Below are positions 25,728 through 33,833 of a stretch of DNA of 64,000 nt, piece after piece. The position numbers and the translations under genes were made by a program. Source of the DNA: Bin87 sp963665395 (GTDB taxonomy: Bacteria > Chloroflexota > Dehalococcoidia > Lucifugimonadales > UBA3495). Under the pieces are notes generated by a model. That model searched no databases and was not told the origin of the DNA. It saw nothing but the letters and a program-made list of their open reading frames with translations. The stretch covers positions 2,108,001 through 2,172,000 of the forward strand of contig OY762251.1 in assembly GCA_963665395.2 (NCBI GenBank). The letters run 5' to 3'. The first letter of the stretch is position 1. Each line of letters begins with the position of its first letter.

Positions 25728-26174
25728 GGAGAATGCCGGGCGGCCTGTAAGCCGGGTTCTGTATCCGCCGTAGGCGGATGGTGACCATCTATCTAGCCCC
25801 GCATACGGCGAGTTGCCGCAGCGCTCCGCCGATCCCCATAGGGTCGGATAAAGCAGCGTTACCGCTGGGGTCAAGCGGCCAACCCGGGGACGGGCCGGAC
25901 TCCCATGGTCCCCCTATTTGGCCTTGCTCCAGGTGGGGTTTGGCCGCCGGCGCGTCGCCGCACGCGGCCGGGCGCTCTTACCGCCCGATTTCACCCTTGC
26001 CGCTGCCGTGAAGCATACGGCGGTATGTTTCTGTGCCACTTTCCGTCTCCGGTCTCCCGTAGGCGGACCGGAGCCTGGGCGTTACCCAGCACCCTGTCCG
26101 GAGGAGCCCGGACTTTCCTCCCCGATCCGCCTCTGGCGGATCGCGGCGGCCACCCGGCCAGCCCGGCTTTCTCC
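25728..26174 (-). ncRNA. rnpB: RNase P RNA, catalytic subunit
   Basis: This is the catalytic RNA that matures the 5' ends of tRNAs. The minus strand contains GAGGAAAGTCCGGGCTCC near the 5' side and AGAACCCGGCTTACAGGCC at the 3' side, two universally conserved bacterial blocks. The ends pair as helix P1: GGAGAA plus GCCGGGC at the 5' end with GCCCGGC plus TTCTCC at the 3' end. The length of about 447 nt is slightly longer than average. End positions are set by P1 and could be off by a few bases. Any reading frames over this interval are spurious. Confidence 0.96.
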
Positions 26175-26181
26175 TGCTGTG

Positions 26182-26210
26182 AGGCTAGCATAGGGCAAAA
26201 CAAGGGTCAA
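26182..26210 (-). promoter_or_regulatory. Candidate rnpB promoter (TTGACC-N17-TAGCCT)
   Basis: Read on the minus strand, TTGACC (26205-26210) and TAGCCT (26182-26187) are separated by 17 bases. The predicted start then falls within a few bases of the P1 helix of RNase P RNA. The -10 box is a poor match, but position and spacing fit. Confidence 0.5.
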
Positions 26211-26244
26211 GGAAGTGTGTTCGCAACGGAGGAATACGCATATG

Positions 26245-26250
26245 TATAAT
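26245..26250 (+). promoter_or_regulatory. -10 box TATAAT upstream of the 2-hydroxyacid oxidase gene
   Basis: A perfect TATAAT in the context GTATAATGCC lies 40 bases before the ATG at 26290. No good -35 box is found at standard distance. Similar TGTATAAT boxes precede the genes at 56436 and 61464. Confidence 0.45.
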
Positions 26251-26289
26251 GCCGGATGACGTACCAAGTCCCGCAAAGAGGTAATGGAA

Positions 26290-27402
26290 ATGGCTACAGA
26301 ACCGGTCAACATTTTTGAGTACGAAGAGATTGCCAGGGAACGGATCGAGAAAGGTCATTACGATTTCATCGCCGGCGGAGCGACCGATGAAATCACCATC
26401 CGCCGCACGCGGGCGGTTTTTGACTCCATAATGCTCCGACCAAGAATGATGGTGGACGTGGACCAACGGAGCATGGCTACCACAGTGCTGGGACAGGAGA
26501 TCGCCCTGCCCGTGATGCTGGACCCCGCTGGCAATCACAGCGCCGCGCATCCCGAAGCGGAAATCGCTACCGTCAAGGCGGCGGGAGCGGCCGGCGCTCT
26601 GATGGTGCTGAGTTCCCATGCCTCGCGCACCCTGGAGGACGTGGCGGCGTCGGCATCCGGGCCGTTGTGGTTCCAACAGTACTTCTTCAAGGACCGGGGG
26701 TTGACGCTGGAGATGGCCGCCCGGGCCGAAGAGGCCGGCTATTCGGCCATCTGCATGACGTTGGACGCCAAGATCAAGCCCAAGCGGGAGCGCAACATCC
26801 GCAACGATTACGTGGGCGGGGACTCGCCAAACTACGCGCAGCTGGATCTGGGGACCCACACCTGGAAATTCGCGGCTGACGCTCCCGCCGGACCCAGCGA
26901 CATCCGCGACGTAGCCGCGACGTGGGATGACCTGGATTGGTTTGCATCCAACATACGCCTGCCGGTGGTGGTCAAGGGGATCATGGCCGGCGAGGACGGC
27001 CGGCTGTCCGCGGAAAATGGGGCAAAAGGCGTCATTGTCTCTAACCACGGCGGGCGCTACCTGGACACTACTCCCGCCACCATCGAGGTTCTGCCCGAAG
27101 TGGCGCGGGCCGTGGACGGCAACGCGGAGGTGTACCTGGACGGCGGCATCCGGCGAGGCACGGACATATTCAAGGCTCTGGCGTTAGGCGCTCGTTCCGT
27201 GCTGATGGGCCGGCCCTTGTTCTGGGGCCTTGCGGTGGACGGCGAGGCCGGGGTTAAGGCAGTGCTGGATCTGCTGCGGGACGAACTGGATGCCACCATG
27301 GGGATGTGCGGCTGTCCCGACGTGGAAAGCATCAGCTCGGCCATGATCGACACGGTGTCGCCGCTGTTGGCGGCGTTCCCAACAACTGCTGAGTTTCGCT
27401 AA
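26290..27402 (+). CDS. FMN-dependent alpha-hydroxy-acid oxidising enzyme
   Basis: 370-residue TIM-barrel flavoprotein of the glycolate oxidase/L-lactate dehydrogenase family. Visible elements are YDFIAGGATDEITIRR near the N-terminus, LPVMLDPAGNHSAAHPEAE, the active-site segment VSNHGGRYLDTTPATIEVLP with its catalytic His and Arg, and the FMN-phosphate site DGGIRRGTDIFKALALGARS. It oxidises a 2-hydroxy acid to a 2-oxo acid. The ATG at 26290 is preferred to 26284 because the GAGG at 26278-26281 is too close to the earlier codon. Confidence 0.92.
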   Translation: MATEPVNIFEYEEIARERIEKGHYDFIAGGATDEITIRRTRAVFDSIMLRPRMMVDVDQRSMATTVLGQEIALPVMLDPAGNHSAAHPEAEIATVKAAGAAGALMVLSSHASRTLEDVAASASGPLWFQQYFFKDRGLTLEMAARAEEAGYSAICMTLDAKIKPKRERNIRNDYVGGDSPNYAQLDLGTHTWKFAADAPAGPSDIRDVAATWDDLDWFASNIRLPVVVKGIMAGEDGRLSAENGAKGVIVSNHGGRYLDTTPATIEVLPEVARAVDGNAEVYLDGGIRRGTDIFKALALGARSVLMGRPLFWGLAVDGEAGVKAVLDLLRDELDATMGMCGCPDVESISSAMIDTVSPLLAAFPTTAEFR

Positions 27403-27436
27403 CCCAGGCGCCGGCGGTTGACGGCGGCGCGCTGCG

Positions 27437-27465
27437 TTGACCACCGGCGCGCCGATTGGTATGAT
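27437..27465 (+). promoter_or_regulatory. Promoter of the phosphonate importer operon (TTGACC-N17-TATGAT)
   Basis: TTGACC at 27437-27442 and TATGAT at 27460-27465 have exact 17-base spacing and good consensus match. The start would be near 27472, giving a leader of about 190 nt before phnD. No clear Pho box is recognised near it. Confidence 0.65.
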
Positions 27466-27618
27466 TCCATCCGCTAATGAGCAGCGCAGGCGCCGGCTTC
27501 ACTTGACGACTTCGCCGACCACTCCGGGTTGAGTGGTGGGCGGGTGCGTTACGCGCCAACCGACAGCGACTTTAGCCGTCATCCGCGCTCGCGTTCTCCG
27601 TCTTTCCCCTGCTCCCCT

Positions 27619-27640
27619 TTTGACGTGTTCGCACGTCAAA
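27619..27640 (+). promoter_or_regulatory. UUCG-capped 9-bp hairpin in phnD leader
   Basis: TTTGACGTG, the tetraloop TTCG and CACGTCAAA form a perfect 9-bp stem 11 bases before the Shine-Dalgarno of phnD. As DNA it is also an inverted repeat that a dimeric regulator could bind; as RNA it is a very stable hairpin. It is not followed by a T run, so it is not a terminator. Confidence 0.6.
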
Positions 27641-27663
27641 CCCGAATACGACGGAGATGCGAT

Positions 27664-28560
27664 ATGTTCCCCAACTTCTTGCGCCGCGCCGGCATCGCGG
27701 CTCTCCTGGCCCTGGCCCTGCTTGCGTTAGCCGCCTGTGGCGGCGAGGACGCTAAACCCACCCTGTACATCGGCGGCATTCCCGACCAGGACGTAGCCAT
27801 TCTGGAAGCCCGTTTCAAGCTGCTGGCCGAGCACCTCGCCGCCGAGACGGGGGTTGATGTCGAATACTTGCCCTCGCAATCCTACTCGGCGCTGGTCACC
27901 GGGTGGAAGAACGACGACGTGCAGCTGGCGTGGTACGGTGGGCTTACCGGCGTCCAGGCGCGCCTGGCGGTTCCCGGCTCCAACGCGGTCGCGCAACGCA
28001 CGTCGGATGAGAAGTTCACCTCGGTCTTCGTGGCGTCTCCCGATTCGGGCATTGAGACGCTGGCTGACCTGCAAGGGCGCACTTTCACCTTCGGCAGCGA
28101 GAGCTCGACATCCGGCAATTTGATGCCCCGCCACTTCCTGAGCGAAGCGGGGATTGTGCCCGAAGACGACTTCAAGAGCGTGGCCTACAGCGGGTCCCAC
28201 GACGCTACCTGGAAGCAGGTGGAGGCTGGCGCGGTGGAGGCCGGGGCTTTGAACGCCAACGTATGGCAGACCCGGCTGGAAAAGGGCGAGGTTGACACCG
28301 CCCGAGTGGGCGCCTTCTTCACCACCCCCGGTTACGTCGATTACCATTGGGTTGTTCGACCCGGTTTGGATGAGGTGTACGGCGACGGTTTCACCCAGAA
28401 AACCGTGAACGCGCTGCTGAAACTGAACGCGGCCAACGGGGGCCGGGACAAAGAGATCATGGACGCTTTCCAGGCGGACCGTTTCATACCGACCAGCAAT
28501 GAAAACTACCACGCAATCGAATCCATTGCCCGCAACCTCGGTCTTATCAAAGAACAGTAA
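27664..28560 (+). CDS. phnD: Phosphonate/phosphite ABC transporter substrate-binding lipoprotein
   Basis: 298-residue PhnD-family binding protein. A lipoprotein signal peptide ends in LLALAACGGED with the lipidated Cys near residue 23. The body shows PSQSYSALVTGWKNDDVQLAWYGG, DLQGRTFTFGSESSTSGNLMPRHFL and VEAGAVEAGALNANVW, typical for capture of phosphonates, phosphite or phosphate. CGGAGA about eight bases before the ATG supports the start. It is first in a phnD-phnC-phnE-phnE order. Confidence 0.92.
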   Translation: MFPNFLRRAGIAALLALALLALAACGGEDAKPTLYIGGIPDQDVAILEARFKLLAEHLAAETGVDVEYLPSQSYSALVTGWKNDDVQLAWYGGLTGVQARLAVPGSNAVAQRTSDEKFTSVFVASPDSGIETLADLQGRTFTFGSESSTSGNLMPRHFLSEAGIVPEDDFKSVAYSGSHDATWKQVEAGAVEAGALNANVWQTRLEKGEVDTARVGAFFTTPGYVDYHWVVRPGLDEVYGDGFTQKTVNALLKLNAANGGRDKEIMDAFQADRFIPTSNENYHAIESIARNLGLIKEQ

Positions 28561-29311
28561 GCCGCCCGCGGTCCTGGTTGACCGGATCAGCAAAGCCTAC
28601 GGTGACCTCGTGGCGGTGCAACCTATTTCGTTGGGTATCGAGACCGGCGAGAGGGTCGCGCTGCTCGGCCCCAGCGGCAGCGGCAAGACCACGCTGTTGG
28701 CGATGATTGCCGGAGAGCTGGAACCGTCAGCAGGTTCCATAGAGCTTCGGGGCAAAGACTTGGCCCACCTGCGGCCCGGACGCGAACTTTGCGAAGAAGT
28801 CGGGATGATCCACCAGCAGTATGACCTGGTGCCGAACCTTTCCGCTTTGCAAAACGTCCTGGCGGGACGGCTGGGGCAATGGAGCCTGTTGAAGTCGATG
28901 GTCTCGCTGGTCTGGCCGCGGGACCGGCAAGTGGGTCTGGCTGCCCTGGAGCGGGTCGGTGTGTCGGAACGCGCCCGGGTGCGGGCGGCATTCCTGTCGG
29001 GCGGCGAGCAGCAGCGGGTCGCGGTGGCGCGCCTGCTGGTGCAAAACCCGGCCATCATCGTCGCCGATGAGCCGGTATCGTCGTTGGACCCGGCCCGCGC
29101 CGAAGAGGTGATGGGCATATTGGCGGAATCGGCGCGCGAGGCTGGGAAAACCCTGGTGGCGACGGTGCATTCCGTGTCCGTGGCGCGGGCTTTCTTCGAC
29201 CGTCTCATCGGACTGCGGAACGGCGAGCGGCAGTTCGACTTGCCGGCTCGGGAGGTAACGGACGCTCAATTGGATGTCCTGTACGCGCTGGAAGGCTTGC
29301 GGGATGAATGA
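28499..29311 (+). CDS. phnC: Phosphonate ABC transporter ATP-binding protein
   Basis: 270-residue ATPase. Walker A is GPSGSGKTT, the Q-loop region is GMIHQQYDLVPNLSALQNVL, the signature is LSGGEQQRVAVARLL, Walker B is IIVADEPVSSLD and the switch His is in VATVHSV. It drives uptake by the two PhnE subunits. The only ATG start (28499) overlaps the end of phnD by 62 bases; a shorter form from a TTG at 28526 is possible, since homology begins near VLVDRISKAYG. Confidence 0.9.
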   Translation: MKTTTQSNPLPATSVLSKNSKPPAVLVDRISKAYGDLVAVQPISLGIETGERVALLGPSGSGKTTLLAMIAGELEPSAGSIELRGKDLAHLRPGRELCEEVGMIHQQYDLVPNLSALQNVLAGRLGQWSLLKSMVSLVWPRDRQVGLAALERVGVSERARVRAAFLSGGEQQRVAVARLLVQNPAIIVADEPVSSLDPARAEEVMGILAESAREAGKTLVATVHSVSVARAFFDRLIGLRNGERQFDLPAREVTDAQLDVLYALEGLRDE

Positions 29312-30113
29312 ACGGGTGAGTGAGCGGTTTCTGGGAGGAAAAGGGGCGCTCACTGCGATACTGCTGATCGCGTTCGCCGTCAGCCTGGCCGGGATCGGTT
29401 GGGAAGACGGCGTTTTCAATACCGGCGGGCTGCGGGCCACCGGTCAGATCGTCGCCGCCGCCTTCCGGCCCGAATTGACCCCGGAGGTGCTGGCCATTGG
29501 CGCGCGCTCCACCTGGACGACGGTTGCCTACGCCTGGGCCGGCATGACCGTCGCCCTGGTCATCGGACTGCCCCTCGGCGCGCTCGGGTCGGGCACCGTG
29601 GTCCGGTCTGACTGGGCGCGGCGCGGCAACGTCCTTTGCTCCCGGTTTGTGTTGGCGGCGCTGCGAGCCATCCACGAATTGGTGTGGGCGTGGCTGTTCG
29701 TTGCCGCCCTCGGGTTGTCTCCCATCGCCGGAGTGCTTGCGCTGGGGTTGCCTTACGCTGGTATCCTGGGCCGCATCTACGCGGAGTTGTTGCAAGACGT
29801 GCCGGAGGCCCCGCTGCGAGCGTTGCGGGGAACGGGGGCGTCGGAATGGCGAGTATTCTGCTTCGGTCGATTGCCGATGGCGTTGCCCGATATGTTGAGC
29901 TACACGTTTTACCGATTGGAGTGCGGGATCAGGTCGGCGGCGGTGTTGAGCTTTGTGGGTCTGGGCGGTCTCGGCCACAACATCCAGATCTCGTTGCAGG
30001 ACATTGACTACAGTCGTATGTGGACATTCGTGTACTTCCTCGTGGCCCTGGTGATTGTCGTGGACGTTTGGAGTTCCATGGTCCGCCGCCGCGTAGCGAT
30101 TGAGCAGGGATAG
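29304..30113 (+). CDS. phnE: Phosphonate ABC transporter permease, first copy
   Basis: 269-residue membrane permease of the PhnE type with about six segments. The EAA-like loop reads LRALRGTGASEWRVFCFGRLP, followed by RSAAVLSFVGLGGLGHNIQ. The ATG at 29304 lies inside the last codons of phnC (GATGAATGA), giving translational coupling. Two unequal PhnE proteins are encoded in series here, as in some phosphite/AEP uptake loci. Confidence 0.88.
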   Translation: MNERVSERFLGGKGALTAILLIAFAVSLAGIGWEDGVFNTGGLRATGQIVAAAFRPELTPEVLAIGARSTWTTVAYAWAGMTVALVIGLPLGALGSGTVVRSDWARRGNVLCSRFVLAALRAIHELVWAWLFVAALGLSPIAGVLALGLPYAGILGRIYAELLQDVPEAPLRALRGTGASEWRVFCFGRLPMALPDMLSYTFYRLECGIRSAAVLSFVGLGGLGHNIQISLQDIDYSRMWTFVYFLVALVIVVDVWSSMVRRRVAIEQG

Positions 30114-30117
30114 CCCC

Positions 30118-31017
30118 GTGGCCTTGGGATACAGCAGAGGCGAGCCCGTAGCCCAGGGCGGCGCCACCGCGCCCAGCGACCCTCGGCGTCGTATGGGCTT
30201 CCTCACTGGTTCGGCGTTGGTGGCGGTCGTGATGGCGGTCGCGTCCTGGGCGACGATTTTCGCCAACGACCTGTTCTCGCCCGCTGACTTTTTTTCCGGT
30301 AATACGCTGGCGCGAGGGGCCGATTTCGCAGCGGCCCTGCTCGGGTTCCACTCATCGGTGGCCCCCGCGTTTGTCGATCCCGCCCAGTGGGCGCACAAGG
30401 GGTGGTTGGCAGCAGAAACGCTGGGGATGAGCGTGGCGGCGGCCGGACTGGCGGCCCTGGGCGCGTTGGCTACCTTCATGTTCGGCGCTCGCAACGTCAT
30501 GGTGGGCAGCCTGGCTCCTCACGACTCGCTGTTGCGGAGGTCGCCCTTCTTCCTGATACGGGCGTTGTTCACCGTGAGCCGCGCCGTGCCCGAGTTGGTT
30601 TGGGCAATGATTCTGGTGTTCGTATTCACCCAGGGAACGTTGCCGGGGGTAATCGCGCTGGCGATCCACAACGGGGGGATCTTGGGCAAGCTGGGGTCGG
30701 AAATCGTGGAGGGCTTGGACACCCGTCCCATCCGGGCTTTGCGTTCCACCGGGGCCGGCTGGATGCAAGTGCTGCTTTATGGGGTGCTGCCGGAGGCTCT
30801 GCCCAAGTTCATCACGTTCCTGTTCTACCGGTGGGAGGTTATCATCCGAACCACCATCATCGTCGGTTTTGTGGCTGCCGGCGGCCTGGGCGCGGAGTTC
30901 CGCCTGGCGATGAGCCATTTCAAATTCACCGAGGTTACGCTGATACTGTTCTGGTACCTGGCGCTGGTGCTGTTTGTGGATGTGACAGCGGCGCGGCTGC
31001 GCCGGCTGGCGCAGTGA
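30118..31017 (+). CDS. phnE: Phosphonate ABC transporter permease, second copy
   Basis: 299-residue PhnE-type permease with an N-terminal membrane anchor, a periplasmic loop and five further segments. The EAA loop is IRALRSTGAGWMQVLLYGVLP and the next segment has RTTIIVGFVAAGGLGAEF. The GTG at 30118 is chosen, with AGGGA eight bases upstream, over a TTG at 30100. It probably forms a heterodimer with the preceding permease. Confidence 0.86.
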   Translation: MALGYSRGEPVAQGGATAPSDPRRRMGFLTGSALVAVVMAVASWATIFANDLFSPADFFSGNTLARGADFAAALLGFHSSVAPAFVDPAQWAHKGWLAAETLGMSVAAAGLAALGALATFMFGARNVMVGSLAPHDSLLRRSPFFLIRALFTVSRAVPELVWAMILVFVFTQGTLPGVIALAIHNGGILGKLGSEIVEGLDTRPIRALRSTGAGWMQVLLYGVLPEALPKFITFLFYRWEVIIRTTIIVGFVAAGGLGAEFRLAMSHFKFTEVTLILFWYLALVLFVDVTAARLRRLAQ

Positions 31018-31283
31018 ACTGGCTGCCTTCCGGCCGGAAAGACAGACGGTCTCCCCATGCTGCGCCGATCCAGATACGTGTGTATCGTCTATCCAGGATG
31101 TTGCGTCGGTGCCCCGTGCCGGCGATCCAGCCAGACACGAATCGCCTAGCCAAATCCCTTTGGCAGACCCATTGGTAGGTAACCCTATCCCCCACTGAAT
31201 ACTGCCGGTGTGTCCATAAAGCGGATAACGGCACTGCCGATAGCGGCAGCGGCCGCCAGGATGATGACCGGCATTCGCGCCAT
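31015..31283 (-). pseudogene. Decayed CAP/SCP-domain secreted protein gene
   Basis: On the minus strand, an ATG at 31283 starts a signal-peptide-like stretch (MARMPVIILAAAAAIGSAVI) that soon stops. A second frame then carries a C-terminal CAP-domain block: SGWIAGTGHRRNILDRRYTR and IWIGAAWGD. The middle of the domain is missing and the 3' end runs antisense into phnE. This looks like a deleted and frameshifted remnant of a secreted CAP protein. It explains most of the 299-base gap between phnE and the next gene. Confidence 0.45.
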
Positions 31284-31316
31284 ACGGTCAGCCGTTGCTC
31301 AGCTCGACGTGCGTGG

Positions 31317-31814
31317 TTACTCTCTTACGTCCGGGGGCGGCTCGTTGAAAGGCTTGCCTTCGGCTTCGGCCCGGTTCTTGCGGTCCAGCCAGTTTCGCCA
31401 TTGCGCGTTGGATTCTGCATGGCCTTCAGCCCGGCCCTCAGTGCGGCCCTCGGTGCGCCCTTCGGTGTGGCCCAACTGACGCTGGGCGGTGAGCAAGGGT
31501 TGTATTACTTTTTCTATGATCGACATAAGCAGATAGCCTCCTTTGTGAAGCACCAGGATGATGGCCAAGGCTTCCGCCGGGTTCGGCAGCAGCTTGAACT
31601 TGTCCAAGTCTTCGGCAAGTTTGGCTACCGCCTGGGCGGTTTCCTGACTCAGCGCGCCGTTGCTCGCCAGCATATTGGTGATTATGGCGGCGGCGAGGAC
31701 GATTTCCAGGGTGGTCAGGCCGGGCGATATGAGACGGTAAAACGTCCAGGGGAATCCCTGCCTGGGTTCCTTGGGCCAGCTTAGCAGTTCGCTGATTTTC
31801 TGAGAGAGGCTCAT
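31317..31814 (-). CDS. Membrane-anchored protein with TEGR repeats
   Basis: 165-residue protein with a membrane-associated segment (GLTTLEIVLAAAIITNMLAS) and a possible second near LAIILVLHKGGYLLMSIIE. A charged tail follows with short repeats (TEGRTEGRTEGRAEGHAE, about residues 117-134). Such E-G-R repeat tails often result from short tandem duplication. GGAG six bases before the ATG at 31814 supports the start. No family recognised. Confidence 0.6.
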   Translation of the reverse strand: MSLSQKISELLSWPKEPRQGFPWTFYRLISPGLTTLEIVLAAAIITNMLASNGALSQETAQAVAKLAEDLDKFKLLPNPAEALAIILVLHKGGYLLMSIIEKVIQPLLTAQRQLGHTEGRTEGRTEGRAEGHAESNAQWRNWLDRKNRAEAEGKPFNEPPPDVRE

Positions 31815-31911
31815 CACGACTCCAGTTCTTTCCGGTTACCGGGCCTGGATTCACGACGAGCCAACTCCATTATCCTACGTCAAATTGACCGGGCGAGGTC
31901 AGCGCAGCCGT

Positions 31912-32865
31912 TTATTCGGCGTCCGGGTGCGTCGTAATAAAGCGGGCGGCGCGCTCCGCGTCGATATGAGGAGCGCGGACTTCCACACCGGACTGCTCTT
32001 CTTGGAGGCGCACCGTGCTGCTGCTGTCGGCGTCGCCCCAGCCCCGGTTCATGGCCTGTAGCGAGATTTGCTGGGCCAGGGTGGACATGGGCATGGGCAC
32101 GTCGTACTCCCGCGCCAACTCCGTCGCCAGCGAAATGTCCTTGTGCGCCAGGTTCAGCGCGAAGCTGGCCGGCTCAAACTCGCCGCGGAACATCGTCCGC
32201 ACCAGCCCTTCGTGCAGGAACGACATCCGGCCCAACGCGCCGCGCCGCACGCATTCCCACAGGGGTTCGGGCTCCACGCCGGCTTTGACGCCCAGGGTCA
32301 ACCCCTCCGCGATGGCCTGCCGCACGCTGTGACCGATCATGTTGTGCACCAGCTTGGCCACGCTGCCCGCGCCGATCTCCCCGGCGTAAAACACCTTGTC
32401 CCCGAAGGCGTCCAGCACCGGCTTCACCCGGTCGAACACCTCTCGGTCGCCGCCCACCATCACCGCCAGGTTCCCCGACGCCGCCCCCGTCTTGCCCCCG
32501 CTCACCGGCGCGTCCAGCACGTGGCACCCCTTGGCCCGGAACTTGGGCTCAATCTCCCGGATCAGCGTGGGCCGACTGGAGGACAGATCGATATAGACGC
32601 TGCCCGGCCGGATGCCCTCCAGCACGCCCTCGGCCCCGGTGGACACCGCCTCAACCTCGTAGGGACCCGGCAGGGAGGTGAAGGTGATGTCGGATGCGGC
32701 GGCCACTTCGGAAGGGGTGTTGGCAAGACGCGCGCCGCCCTCCAGCAGGGGCAGGGCCGCCTCCTCGCGCAGGTCATAGACGATCATGGGGTAGCCGGCG
32801 CGTTGGATGTTGGCGGACATGCCGCCGCCCATGTTGCCCAGGCCGATGAATCCTACGGTTTCCAT
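31912..32865 (-). CDS. 3-hydroxyisobutyrate-dehydrogenase-like NAD(P) oxidoreductase
   Basis: 317-residue beta-hydroxyacid dehydrogenase. The N-terminal dinucleotide motif is GFIGLGNMGGGMSANI, the substrate motif is DAPVSGGKTGAASGNLAVMV, and the catalytic-Lys region is GSVAKLVHNMIGHSVRQAI. It oxidises a 3-hydroxy acid, for example tartronate semialdehyde or 3-hydroxyisobutyrate. The ATG at 32865 starts right at the Rossmann strand, as in homologues. Confidence 0.9.
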   Translation of the reverse strand: METVGFIGLGNMGGGMSANIQRAGYPMIVYDLREEAALPLLEGGARLANTPSEVAAASDITFTSLPGPYEVEAVSTGAEGVLEGIRPGSVYIDLSSSRPTLIREIEPKFRAKGCHVLDAPVSGGKTGAASGNLAVMVGGDREVFDRVKPVLDAFGDKVFYAGEIGAGSVAKLVHNMIGHSVRQAIAEGLTLGVKAGVEPEPLWECVRRGALGRMSFLHEGLVRTMFRGEFEPASFALNLAHKDISLATELAREYDVPMPMSTLAQQISLQAMNRGWGDADSSSTVRLQEEQSGVEVRAPHIDAERAARFITTHPDAE

Positions 32866-32942
32866 AATGCTCACTCGCTCCGTCAGTTGGGATGGTTCGG
32901 CTCGCAGTATAACCCAGGCTAAAGGGTGGGCAATCAAAGTGC

Positions 32943-32948
32943 TATAAT
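32943..32948 (+). promoter_or_regulatory. -10 box TATAAT of tRNA-Gln
   Basis: A perfect TATAAT ends nine bases before the mature tRNA, so the start would be at or within a few bases of it. No strong -35 box is seen at 17 bases. Confidence 0.55.
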
Positions 32949-32957
32949 GGACGCAGA

Positions 32958-33031
32958 TGCCCCGTGGTGTAGCGGTAGCACGTCAGCCTTTGGAGCTGTA
33001 AGCCCTGGTTCGAACCCAGGCGGGGCAGCCA
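32958..33031 (+). tRNA. tRNA-Gln (anticodon TTG)
   Basis: It folds as a cloverleaf. The acceptor stem is TGCCCCG/CGGGGCA, the D stem GTGT/GCAC, the anticodon loop CTTTGGA with anticodon TTG, and the T arm CCTGG-TTCGAAC-CCAGG. The discriminator is G and CCA is encoded (33029-33031). Base 27 and base 43 form a T-T mismatch at the end of the anticodon stem. With GatCAB present it may be charged first with glutamate. Confidence 0.93.
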
Positions 33032-33064
33032 ACCGCAAACGCCGCGTTTGGCGGCATGCCCCCT

Positions 33065-33403
33065 CTACCTTTCCCCGGCGGCTTGAATGACTACGCTGTG
33101 CTGCGCCACCGCCTCGATAATATGCGGCCCCGCCAGAGTTAGCGGAACCACGTCAATGTTAATCGGCAAGTCGGATTCTTCCAAAGCCTCGCGCAGGTCG
33201 AACAGCGTCGCATCGTCCAGAGGTCCATCGCCGCAGATAGCAATGTCCAGGTCGGAAAACGGACGGTTGCCGCCGGTGACGCGGGAACCGAAAGCGCGCA
33301 CTTCCCGCTTAGGCACATACTGTTGCAGTATCTCCCGCACCATGGCCAGCCAGTGCGGGCGGATTATTACGCCGTCGGATACCTGATCGCTTGCCTTGCT
33401 CAT
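33065..33403 (-). CDS. MNT-type nucleotidyltransferase (HEPN/MNT pair)
   Basis: 112-residue minimal nucleotidyltransferase with the motif GSRVTGGNRPFSDLDIAI (G39-S40 and D51-x-D53) that binds Mg-NTP. MNT proteins of such pairs inactivate the HEPN RNase toxin by adding AMP to it. It overlaps the HEPN gene by four bases (ATGA), so the two are co-translated. It acts as the antitoxin in known examples. Confidence 0.88.
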   Translation of the reverse strand: MSKASDQVSDGVIIRPHWLAMVREILQQYVPKREVRAFGSRVTGGNRPFSDLDIAICGDGPLDDATLFDLREALEESDLPINIDVVPLTLAGPHIIEAVAQHSVVIQAAGER

Positions 33404-33816
33404 AAGTCCGTCCCCATTTCGGTCTGCAATCGGATCAGCAGTAGGCGACCGTCAACGGCAAATTGGGGAACATTGGCGACGATGCTGATGGCGACCGGCT
33501 CATTGTAATCGTGAGACGTACTCTGCCTGGCATTGGTGTAGCCAATCCACGCTTCCGGGTCATCAATTAATCCTGCATCCGCGCTGAACCTGATAGTAGT
33601 TCGATAACCGAACCGCCCTGCTTCGGGATACGCTCCTTCCCGCAACCGGCTGCGCAGGCAGCGTATCGCCATTTCGTAGGTGAACTCAAACCGCTTGATG
33701 ACCCCATCGCGAACTACCGTCAGGGCGGGATGGGCGCGCATTGCCAACACAGCCTCGTCCAGCCGGTCAAGGGCATCCGCAAACAGGCGTATTTCGTTGG
33801 AATGATGCGGCGTCAT
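33400..33816 (-). CDS. HEPN-family toxin (nucleotidyltransferase substrate-binding protein, HI0074-like)
   Basis: 138-residue helical protein of the NTSB/HEPN type: VVRDGVIKRFEFTYEMAIRC, FRTT-like segment and the RNase motif R-x4-H as RQSTSH (R97, H102), followed by DYNE. HEPN toxins of this group cleave RNA and pair with MNT antitoxins. The ATG at 33816 is the start; the longer frame overlaps the HD gene. The pair lies next to tRNA-Gln, which fits tRNA-linked accessory modules. Confidence 0.87.
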   Translation of the reverse strand: MTPHHSNEIRLFADALDRLDEAVLAMRAHPALTVVRDGVIKRFEFTYEMAIRCLRSRLREGAYPEAGRFGYRTTIRFSADAGLIDDPEAWIGYTNARQSTSHDYNEPVAISIVANVPQFAVDGRLLLIRLQTEMGTDL

Positions 33817-33833
33817 GGTTCCGGTTGCTGTAG

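Noticed and set aside
25778..26312. Several short frames over the rnpB region
   Set aside because: They overlap RNase P RNA, whose conserved blocks and P1 helix are clear.
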